Both the position numbers and the translations under genes were made by a program. Shown piece by piece: positions 31,973 to 37,730 of a stretch of DNA of 37,730 nt. The DNA is from Acidobacteriota bacterium. GTDB lineage: Bacteria > Acidobacteriota > Thermoanaerobaculia > UBA5066. The notes beneath the pieces are model-generated. The model had not been told where the DNA came from and searched no databases. It saw only the letters and a list, made by a program, of their open reading frames with translations. Every line of letters starts with the position of its first letter. The stretch's first letter is position 1. The stretch covers positions 1 through 37,730 of the forward strand of contig PLZI01000093.1 in assembly GCA_003152095.1 (NCBI GenBank), read 5' to 3'.

Positions 31973-32731
31973 TCAGAACCCCTTGACCGTCGCGGCCTTC
32001 TTGTACATCCAGTACGTGAAGCCCCAGCCGAGGAGCACGACGACGGGCAGCGCCCATTCGTAGCTCGCGGCCCACGTCGCGTGCTGGGCCATCATCGTGA
32101 AGATGAGCGGCACGGACATGTACGTGTTGTGCTTGCTGCGGAGGCCCGCCATCGCGGCGACCGCCGGGTCCGGCTTCTCGCCGTTCTTCGTGGCCGTGAT
32201 GATCTTCTTCTGCGCGGGCCAGATCCGCATCCAGACGTTCGCGGCCATGATCGTCCCGAACATCGCGCCGAGGTGGATCGCCGTGCCGCGGAACCCGAAG
32301 CCGCCGAAGTGCGAGAAGAAGAGCACGGCCGCCGTGGCGACGACGAGGCCGAGCCAGAAATGGACCTCGGTCTTCGCGATCGCCTTCGCGAGCGGGTCGT
32401 AGACCGCAAAGAAGAGGAGCGCCACGAGGACGGCGATGCCGCCCGTCCCCCACGTCTTCACCGCCGGGTCTTTGAAGAGGAGGCCGGTGTTGTAGTAGAC
32501 GAGGCCGAGGAGCACGAGCCCGGTGATCCACGTCCAGGCGGCGCCCCAGCGGAACACCCACAGCGCGCGCGGCATCAGCTCGGGAACGACCTTCCTCTTC
32601 GTGTCCCCGTCCATCGTGGGAACGAAGTTCGAGTTCACGAAGTTGAAGAACCAGAGATGGCCGATCCAGAGGACGCCCGCGATGATGTGCGCCCACCGGA
32701 ACAGCGATTCAAGAAGATTCATGCTGTCCAT
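31973..32731 (-). CDS. Multipass membrane protein resembling the PuuD/urate oxidase N-terminal membrane domain
   Basis: A 252-residue protein with about seven or eight hydrophobic spans. The opening RWAHIIAGVLWIGHLWFFNFVN and the downstream VHFWLGL and HLGAMFGTIMAANVWMRIWP resemble the membrane domain of PuuD-type urate hydroxylases (Urate_ox_N), with histidines inside the membrane suggesting haem ligands. The cytochrome c domain that PuuD proteins carry at their C-terminus is absent, so this is a stand-alone membrane domain of unknown reaction. The start is ATG 32729-32731 with GGAGGT 4 nt ahead, although open sequence continues upstream. It is convergent with the M13 gene, 23 bp apart. Confidence 0.7.
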   Translation of the reverse strand: MDSMNLLESLFRWAHIIAGVLWIGHLWFFNFVNSNFVPTMDGDTKRKVVPELMPRALWVFRWGAAWTWITGLVLLGLVYYNTGLLFKDPAVKTWGTGGIAVLVALLFFAVYDPLAKAIAKTEVHFWLGLVVATAAVLFFSHFGGFGFRGTAIHLGAMFGTIMAANVWMRIWPAQKKIITATKNGEKPDPAVAAMAGLRSKHNTYMSVPLIFTMMAQHATWAASYEWALPVVVLLGWGFTYWMYKKAATVKGF

Positions 32732-32756
32732 GAACACCTCCATTAATTGAGACTGG

Positions 32757-32762
32757 ATCTTA
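32757..32762 (-). promoter_or_regulatory. Candidate -10 box (TAAGAT)
   Basis: TAAGAT on the minus strand lies 25 nt before the ATG of the multipass membrane protein gene, leaving room for its GGAGGT ribosome binding site. No -35 is evident. Confidence 0.3.
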
Positions 32763-32915
32763 GCAGCCGTCCGGGGACGCGACATCCGGCCGGCGTTTGA
32801 CGGACGCCCGCGCTTTCCCTACACCGGCAACGCCCCACGCGGGCCGCTCCATCCCCGCCTCCAGAATGGCTCTGTGCTGGCCGAAAAGGCGTCTCCGAGC
32901 GCCGGGTCCCGCCTC

Positions 32916-35900
32916 CTACCGGAAGAATCCATTCACATCCAGGATGAAGTCCACGGTGGCCGCGGAGTTGTTGAAGAGGGAGAACGTCGTACTCGATTTC
33001 GAGAAGGAGACGATCGCGTTGTTGGCGCGGGTGCGGCCCGCCCGGAAGCTGAGCGCGCTCGCGTTCGGCTGCAAAACATCCGCCGGGAAGACGACGAGTT
33101 CACCTGGAGCCCCGACATTCGTGACAGTCAAGTTTGCCGAGATCGCGAACGCGTCGGCCGGGATGCCACATGGGGATGCCGACGGGTCGAACGTCCGTGT
33201 CGCGCCCGGCTGCAATGGCGGCGCGCCCAGCGTCCCGGTCTGGTTCCTCGTGTCAAGCACTCGGCACGGCGTCAAAGTGTAGAAGAGGCCCGCATTGACA
33301 GCCGCCGTTAGCCCCAACTCGACTCCGGTCAGTTCCACTCCGCTGGCGCTGGTGCCGAAGCCGTCAAGGCGAAAAGCAATGCGGTGGCTTCCCGGCGCCA
33401 GCGTGCCTGTTCCGCCGCCGATGTAGATCTGCTCGGTGGTGAGCGATGCCAATGACACGTGGCGCTGGTCGATCTCGCGCACAAGAACGTCGTCCACGAA
33501 GACGCGTAGGAAGCCTTCACCGGCGGCCGCGAAACGCCAGTCGAAGCGCAAGATGTTGACTGGTTGCGTCGTCGTCACCTGTACCGTGATCCAGGAGGGC
33601 GATTCGGTGGGCGTCGCAGAAGGTGCCATACGGCCCGGTGTGACGGAACCAGGAAGCAGCGAGATCGCCCCCAGCCTCAGAGAGTTCAACACCGTGGCGC
33701 CGATGCCAACGACGTAGTCGACCGCGCCGACTGTTGCATCGACGGCGGTTTCGACGCCGGCGAAGAAAGCGGACCAGGCGCTCGGGATAGGAGGCGACCC
33801 CGGAACACAAGTTCCCCCATCCATCGCGCACGTTCCCCACTTCGGATACAGGTAGTTCAGTGTGCTCAGCGACTTTCCATTCTCGGCGGAAAGCGGAAAT
33901 CCCATCGCGCCAGTGCCGTTCACCGCGATCGGATCGAAAGCCTTGGAGGCGGCGTCACCCACGAAGGACGGGTCCACGGAAACGCCATAGAACCGGTAAG
34001 GCCGATTGTGACGACATCCGAACACGATCCCCATGCTGTTGATCGGATGAACCGGGTCGTACAACGCCATACATGGGTCGCCATCAGAGGTTGGTGGCGT
34101 GACATCGACGTTGTAACCGTTCGAAAGAAACAATCTGGTGCCGTCGAGGGCGTTCACGCCAAACATGGCGGCCACGTCCCGTGTATCCACGTAGTTGTCG
34201 GTCCAATCCGCCTTCTTGCCGTAGTTCGTGGAATTCTGTTGGGGATCGTAGGCATCCAGGAATGTCTCGTGTACTTCTATGGCCGGTCGGTTCGCCTTCA
34301 GTGCGATCGTCGCCGAATGGATCACGTTGGCGCCGGCGCTATGCGCGATGAGATGGACGGGCGAATAGCTGTTTGCTCCGAGTTCTGAGGCCAGATTCTC
34401 ACCGACGGCGACCGCGTTGTCGAAGGCGTTCCACGGCCCTACCGTGGCCGCCTTGCTCCACCAATCCAGGATCCAGACATCCCAGTTGTTCGCCTGACAC
34501 ATCTTGGTCAAGGGTTTCCCTTGGGAAGAGGAGACGACGCTGGACGCGCCGAGCCTGTTGCAGACCTTAGTCGCCATTTCCATGACCCAGCCCCCGGCAG
34601 CGTCCTTCCAGCCATGGGTGATCACTACTGCCTTGGTGGCCGGAGTGGGCCAGGACCCCGAATCCTCAGGTAGATCCCCGCGGTCCGGCGGCGTCTGCAC
34701 CGGCGGCGTATCGCTGAAGGTGAAGCCTCCGGTGAGCGTCCCCGTCTGCCCGTCCGGGTTGCGGACGACGACATTGGCTGCTCCAGCCGCGTGGGCCGGA
34801 GTGGTCGCGGTGATCGTCGTGGCCGTCACCGAAGCGACGGTTGCGGCCGTACCGCCGATGGTCACCGTGGCGCCCGCCACGAAATTAGCCCCCCTGACCG
34901 TGACGGCCGTGCCTCCTGCCGTCGGGCCGGACGATGGGCTCACCGCGCCGACTGTGGGCGCCGGAGAGACGGGGGACGTGGCGGTAATGCTCGTCCGCTG
35001 TTCCGCGGGTGGCGCGCTGCCACGCTCGATGATGACCTTCGCGCTGTACGTGCCTGGGGCGGCGTACGTCGTGCTCGCCGTCTGGGTGGCGCCGTTCACG
35101 CTGTCGAATTTCGCTCCGAACGTCGCGTTCGTCGGGTCGCCGCATGCCACGGTCACTGTGCTCACGCTCGTTCCTGCGTCGGAGCAGTTCCACCAGAAGG
35201 TGTAGTTGACCGTTCCCGTCGCCGTTCCTCCGGCTGTCGCCGTGAGGGTAGTACTCAGCGGCGCTGTCCCGCTTGCCGGGTTCGCGCTGAGCGCCGCTGT
35301 GAGTGTTGGTGTGGCGCCAGCGGAGGCGAAGACCCACGCGGCCCCAACCCAGTTGTTGTCTCCCCACCCTCCGACGATGGCCGTGCTGCCGTCGGCGGAG
35401 AGGGACACGGACTTGCCTTGTTGAACGGGGAAATTAAGGGTTCCCACGGCGCCCGAGCCGGCCAGCTTGGGTCCCTGCTGGGTCCAGGCTCCTCCGCTCC
35501 TCGTCCAGACCCACGCAGCCCCAGCGAAGTCGTCATCTGCGTTCCCTCCGACGATGGCCGTGTTACCGTCGGCGGAGAGAGACACGGAATCGTATTGTTG
35601 AGCGTTTCCCACGGCGCCCGAGCCGACCAGCTTGGGTCCCTGCTGGATCCAGACTCCTCCGCTCCTTGTCCAGACCCACGCGGCCCCAGCGGAATTGTTG
35701 TCGCCCCACCCTCCGACGATGGCCGTATTGCCGTCGGCGGAGAGGAACACGGAAACGCCTTGTGCAGCAACCCCCACGGCGCCCGAGCCGACCAGCTTGG
35801 GTCCCTGCTGGGTCCAGACTCCTCCGCTCCTCGTCCAGACCCACGCGGCCCCAGCGGAATTGTTGTCGGCCAACCCTCCGACGATGGCCGTGTCGCCGTC

Positions 35901-36053
35901 GGCGGAGAGGGACACGGAATTGCCTTGGAGAGCGTTCCCCACGGCGCCCGTCCCCACTAGCTTCGGCCCCTGCTGCGAGAACTGAGCGAAGGCTGGATGG
36001 GAAAAAAGCAGCGCGGCATAGACGGGGACGATGGACGCAATGTGATGGCGCAT
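32916..36053 (-). CDS. Large secreted lipase-like protein with N-terminal FG-GAP-type repeats and an IPT/TIG domain
   Basis: 1045 residues from ATG 36051-36053, chosen because a signal peptide follows directly (SIVPVYAALLFSHPAFAQ); an ATG at 36110 would prepend 19 residues. Residues 27-248 are four 55-residue repeats containing SVSLSADGNTAIVGG and AGAAWVWTRSGG, like FG-GAP propeller blades. A PKD-like domain follows (about 250-355), then an IPT/TIG domain (about 363-443) and an alpha/beta hydrolase domain with HLIAHSAGANV, whose nucleophile is Ser572. This AHSAG variant occurs in lipases. The C-terminal 130 residues begin FYTLTPCRVLDTR and end DVNGFFR, a tail I associate with acidobacterial secreted proteins. 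Predicted role: an extracellular esterase or lipase. The codon usage looks more relaxed than in neighbouring genes. Confidence 0.82.
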   Translation of the reverse strand: MRHHIASIVPVYAALLFSHPAFAQFSQQGPKLVGTGAVGNALQGNSVSLSADGDTAIVGGLADNNSAGAAWVWTRSGGVWTQQGPKLVGSGAVGVAAQGVSVFLSADGNTAIVGGWGDNNSAGAAWVWTRSGGVWIQQGPKLVGSGAVGNAQQYDSVSLSADGNTAIVGGNADDDFAGAAWVWTRSGGAWTQQGPKLAGSGAVGTLNFPVQQGKSVSLSADGSTAIVGGWGDNNWVGAAWVFASAGATPTLTAALSANPASGTAPLSTTLTATAGGTATGTVNYTFWWNCSDAGTSVSTVTVACGDPTNATFGAKFDSVNGATQTASTTYAAPGTYSAKVIIERGSAPPAEQRTSITATSPVSPAPTVGAVSPSSGPTAGGTAVTVRGANFVAGATVTIGGTAATVASVTATTITATTPAHAAGAANVVVRNPDGQTGTLTGGFTFSDTPPVQTPPDRGDLPEDSGSWPTPATKAVVITHGWKDAAGGWVMEMATKVCNRLGASSVVSSSQGKPLTKMCQANNWDVWILDWWSKAATVGPWNAFDNAVAVGENLASELGANSYSPVHLIAHSAGANVIHSATIALKANRPAIEVHETFLDAYDPQQNSTNYGKKADWTDNYVDTRDVAAMFGVNALDGTRLFLSNGYNVDVTPPTSDGDPCMALYDPVHPINSMGIVFGCRHNRPYRFYGVSVDPSFVGDAASKAFDPIAVNGTGAMGFPLSAENGKSLSTLNYLYPKWGTCAMDGGTCVPGSPPIPSAWSAFFAGVETAVDATVGAVDYVVGIGATVLNSLRLGAISLLPGSVTPGRMAPSATPTESPSWITVQVTTTQPVNILRFDWRFAAAGEGFLRVFVDDVLVREIDQRHVSLASLTTEQIYIGGGTGTLAPGSHRIAFRLDGFGTSASGVELTGVELGLTAAVNAGLFYTLTPCRVLDTRNQTGTLGAPPLQPGATRTFDPSASPCGIPADAFAISANLTVTNVGAPGELVVFPADVLQPNASALSFRAGRTRANNAIVSFSKSSTTFSLFNNSAATVDFILDVNGFFR
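35310..35975 (-). repeat. Four in-frame tandem repeats with a 165-bp period
   Basis: The string GCCCGAGCCG or a close match recurs at 35451, 35616, 35781 and (GCCCG only) 35946, exactly 165 bp apart. Each unit encodes 55 residues of the lipase-like protein. The three complete intervals look highly similar at the DNA level, whereas the fourth coded unit (lowest coordinates) has a small in-frame insertion and diverges at its end. This points to recent unequal recombination or gene conversion. Confidence 0.88.
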
Positions 36054-36405
36054 CTTCAGGGAGAACTTTCCGAAGGGACGCCAGCTTGCACGGCGGAACG
36101 CTGAAAGCATCGCTTCCGAGGTGCCGTATCCTCCCCGCCCCGTCAAGTGACATTCCTGTCGTACGCCCGACCGGCAGCCGTGCCTCAGAGCCCTGCAAGA
36201 GACCGCGGACCGGCCTCTTCGGAATTCTCGCTCGCTCATGCTTCCTCCGATCGGGTTGACATTCCCCCGCCGAGGTCCTGCCCGAATCAGTACTGGAGTC
36301 TAGCCCTTAACCGGATGTTTGTTCGGTCGTCGCCTGGAACCACGCGACTCCGTCGAGAATCTCTATCAGGGGACGCGCCGGAAGCCGCAGCCCCGCTGCT
36401 TCCTA
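36054..36405. other. Upstream region of the lipase gene, no other gene recognised
   Basis: About 350 bp between the lipase-like gene start and the permease remnant. The minus strand stays open to 36239 in the lipase frame, but the translation there (Arg- and Cys-rich) looks non-coding. A short AT-richer part around 36295-36325 may carry the lipase promoter; I cannot identify its boxes with confidence. Confidence 0.5.
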
Positions 36406-36504
36406 CTACTCGTACCTGAGCGACTCGATCGGGTCGAGCCGGGCAGCGCGGATGGCGGGATAGAGGCCCGACGCGAGACGCACGGTCGCGCCGATGCTGA
36501 AAGG
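36406..36504 (-). pseudogene. Remnant of the 3' end of a MacB/FtsX-type ABC permease gene (copy A)
   Basis: On the minus strand 33 codons ending in TAG (36406-36408) read PFSIGATVRLASG then LYPAIRAARLDPIESLRYE. The second part is the well-known C-terminus of MacB/FtsX-family permeases, where the last membrane helix leads into YPA.RAARLDPIEALR. Upstream the match stops abruptly, with no membrane spans, so only the tail survives. A second, similar remnant lies at 37295-37462. Confidence 0.72.
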
Positions 36505-36609
36505 CCTCTGGATATGGCCAGCCCGAATTCCCGCTCAACGCGTCAGCGGGGAGCTTCGCCGCTACGTGTCGTGTTCCCGAACGCCTGGAGCAGCCCCCGG
36601 AGACCGACG

Positions 36610-36643
36610 TCTACACCTGGTAGTATGCCTGTGGAGGTGTAGA
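36610..36643 (+). promoter_or_regulatory. vapBC operator: 9-bp inverted repeat with embedded promoter and ribosome binding site
   Basis: TCTACACCT (36610-36618) and its exact reverse complement AGGTGTAGA (36635-36643) flank 16 bp, giving 25 bp between corresponding arms. A -10-like TAGTAT (36621-36626) lies inside the spacer, and the right arm overlaps the GGAGGT ribosome binding site of vapB. VapB or VapBC bound here would block both promoter and translation start, the usual autoregulation of such modules. Confidence 0.65.
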
Positions 36644-36856
36644 GTGCGCACGAACATCGTGCTCGACGACAATCTGGTACGGGAAGCCGCCCGGCTCACA
36701 GGTATTCGAACGAAACGCTCCCTCGTCGACGAGGCATTGCGGCTCCTCGTGAAAACGAAGAAGCGCCGCTCAATCCTCGCGCTGAAGGGGAAGATCCGGT
36801 TTGCCGACGGCTACGACTACAAGGCGCTCCGGGGCCGCGACCTTGGTCCTCGTTGA
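36644..36856 (+). CDS. vapB: VapB-family antitoxin
   Basis: 70 residues from GTG 36644, with GGAGGT 5 nt upstream. The N-terminus (RTNIVLDDNLVREAARLTG) and KRSLVDEALRLLV are the ribbon-helix-helix DNA-binding domain of VapB antitoxins of the PF09957 type. The C-terminal part (ILALKGKIRFADGYDYKALR) would wrap around the toxin. It represses its own operon, probably through the inverted repeat at 36610-36643. The toxin gene starts inside its last codons. Confidence 0.92.
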   Translation: MRTNIVLDDNLVREAARLTGIRTKRSLVDEALRLLVKTKKRRSILALKGKIRFADGYDYKALRGRDLGPR

Positions 36857-37250
36857 CAGCTCGGTCCTCATCGACTTCCTCCGTGAGCGGGACACTCCCG
36901 CGGTCCGGCGCCTCTCGGAGATCGAAGCCTCAGGGGAGGCCGTCGGCTGGGCCCTTCCGCTCATCTGCCTCCAGGAGGTCCTCCAGGGAGCCAAGAACGA
37001 AAGGGAGTGGAAACTGCTCCGCGGCGTCCTGGAATCGCAGGAGATCGTTGCCCCGCTGGACCCGCTGGCGGTTCACGTCGAGGCCGCACGAATCTATTTC
37101 GACTGCAGGCGGAAGGGTCTGACGGTCCGCAGCTCCACGGACTGCTTCATCGCCGCCCTCGCGCTGGAGCGCCAGCTACCGCTCCTCCATGACGACACGG
37201 ACTTCGACGCGATCGCCAGAGTCCGGCCGCTTCGGTCGATTCGAAGGTGA
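36843..37250 (+). CDS. vapC: VapC-family PIN-domain ribonuclease toxin
   Basis: 135 residues from a TTG at 36843 that overlaps the end of vapB by 14 bp; no ATG or GTG is available near the conserved start. The PIN active-site acids are present: Asp5 in VDSSVLIDFL, Glu45 in LQEVLQG, Asp100 in STDCFIAALA and Asp118 or Asp120 in DDTDFD. All four are intact, so the toxin should be an active metal-dependent RNase, typically cutting tRNA or rRNA. The weak TTG start and the overlap would keep toxin below antitoxin. Confidence 0.92.
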   Translation: MVLVDSSVLIDFLRERDTPAVRRLSEIEASGEAVGWALPLICLQEVLQGAKNEREWKLLRGVLESQEIVAPLDPLAVHVEAARIYFDCRRKGLTVRSSTDCFIAALALERQLPLLHDDTDFDAIARVRPLRSIRR

Positions 37251-37294
37251 ACGGAGCCACCATTCCATGCCTCGATGAGCATCGCCTTCGTCCC

Positions 37295-37462
37295 CTACTC
37301 GTACCTGAGTGCCTCGATCGGGTCGAGGTGGGGGGCGCGGATGGCCGGATAGGGGCCGGAGACGAGGCCCACGGCGGCGCTGGCTCCGGTGGAGAGGGCC
37401 AGCGACCAGAATGTGACGACGGCCGGCCACCCGGCGGACGCCGCCTTCGGAACCGCCGCGCG
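37295..37462 (-). pseudogene. Remnant of the 3' end of a MacB/FtsX-type ABC permease gene (copy B)
   Basis: On the minus strand, 56 codons before TAG (37295-37297) read, near the end, FWSLALSTGASAAVGLVSG and YPAIRAPHLDPIEALRYE: the last membrane helix and C-terminus of a MacB/FtsX permease. A TAA lies in frame at 37463-37465, directly beside the stop of the mrp gene, so the 5' part is missing. Its DNA resembles copy A at 36406 over about 95 bp, and the two copies bracket vapBC. Confidence 0.72.
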
Positions 37463-37466
37463 TTAG

Positions 37467-37730
37467 TCAGGCGCCGACTGCCTTCGCGACCTGTTCGGCG
37501 AGGCGAAGGAACGCCTTCGAGACCGTCGAATCCGGTTCGGACACCATGATGGGCGTCCCGGCGTCGCCCTGGATCGCGACGCGCGGGTCGATCGGGATCT
37601 CGCCGAGGAAGGGGACCTTCAGGAGGTCGGCCGTTTTCCGACCTCCGCCGTGCTTGAAGATCTCGTCGCGGTTCCCGCACTTCGGGCACTCGTAGTAGCT
37701 CATGTTCTCGATGATGCCGAGGACGGGCAC
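37467..37730 (-). CDS. mrp: Mrp/ApbC/NBP35-type Fe-S cluster carrier ATPase, C-terminal part (runs off right edge)
   Basis: 88 codons including the stop, open to the window edge, so the N-terminal P-loop part lies outside. GIIENMSYYECPKCG contains the CxxC pair that bridges an Fe-S cluster between two subunits, and FLGEIPIDPRVAIQGDAGTPI is the highly conserved end of the family. The protein carries and transfers Fe-S clusters in the cytoplasm. The codon at the edge (GTG, 37728-37730) is internal. The permease remnant lies immediately downstream. Confidence 0.93.
   Translation of the reverse strand: MPVLGIIENMSYYECPKCGNRDEIFKHGGGRKTADLLKVPFLGEIPIDPRVAIQGDAGTPIMVSEPDSTVSKAFLRLAEQVAKAVGA

Noticed and set aside
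29712-32696. Open frame of 994 codons on the minus strand opposite the M13 peptidase
   Set aside because: The translation is Arg/Glu/Gly/Val-rich low-complexity sequence, while the other strand encodes a full M13 enzyme with all active-site residues.
35310-35975. Regular 165-bp repeats considered as a CRISPR array or satellite
   Set aside because: The units are fully coding, in frame and without unique spacers; they encode propeller-like repeats of the secreted protein.
36054-36239. N-terminal extension of the lipase-like protein to an ATG at 36239
   Set aside because: It would bury the signal peptide behind about 60 Arg- and Cys-rich residues; ATG 36053 leaves the signal peptide at the N-terminus.

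Overview
This window is a dense, GC-rich bacterial chromosome segment. Third codon positions are overwhelmingly G or C, so every real gene throws long open shadow frames. GTG and TTG starts are common and genes often overlap by 4 bases. The organism is most likely an acidobacterium or a similar deep-branching high-GC didermic bacterium. The grounds are: a Ccm system whose CcmE carries Cys instead of His; a signal-peptide M13 peptidase; an unusual membrane/TPR/kinase protein; an outer-membrane beta-barrel; and a secreted multidomain protein ending in a tail (FYTLTPCRVLDTR near its start, VNGFFR at its end) that I associate with acidobacterial secreted proteins. No rRNA marker is present, so the phylum is an inference. 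I saw no tRNA, rRNA, CRISPR array or complete insertion sequence.

Layout. 1-1164 (minus): a partial unknown gene and a SAM methyltransferase. 1255-3975 (plus): a PIG-V-like mannosyltransferase, a dolichol-phosphate-mannose-synthase-like GT2 and a YdjC/ChbG-type deacetylase, which look like a glycan or glycolipid module. 3976-5028 is lower in GC and holds a broken membrane-anchored Sel1-repeat gene. 5029-7667 (minus): two near-identical GlcG/HbpS-like genes flank a GT39-type membrane glycosyltransferase. 7702-15297 (minus) is a tight housekeeping run: secreted protein, class III-type sirtuin, radC, lhgO, then (behind its own promoter) metG, a LOG-family protein, a TatD nuclease and a small zincin.

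15418-24671: a soluble GAF histidine kinase, an MDR oxidoreductase, a small unknown protein, an isopropylmalate/tartrate-type dehydrogenase, a 935-residue membrane-TPR-Ser/Thr kinase, an outer-membrane barrel, a threonine-dehydratase-like enzyme and a DUF374 acyltransferase. 24695-29764 (plus) is a cytochrome c maturation operon, ccmABC-ccmD-ccmE-ccmF. It has no ccmG, ccmH or ccmI, and its CcmE has a CxxxY haem-binding motif, so it resembles the variant called System I*. A strong hairpin follows ccmF.

29913-37730: an M13 metallopeptidase, a multipass membrane protein, a 1045-residue secreted lipase-like protein with four 165-bp tandem repeats, and a vapBC toxin-antitoxin pair with a 9-bp inverted-repeat operator. 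Two degenerate remnants of the 3' end of a MacB/FtsX-type permease gene bracket vapBC. The 3' end of an Mrp/ApbC gene closes the window.

One regulatory pattern recurs: TANNNT-like hexamers lie 6-10 nt before the start codons of several genes at transcription-unit heads, usually without a Shine-Dalgarno sequence. This suggests leaderless transcription is common. The clearest case is a 23-bp divergent region between the acyltransferase and ccmA, where the two -10-like boxes occupy the same bases on opposite strands.
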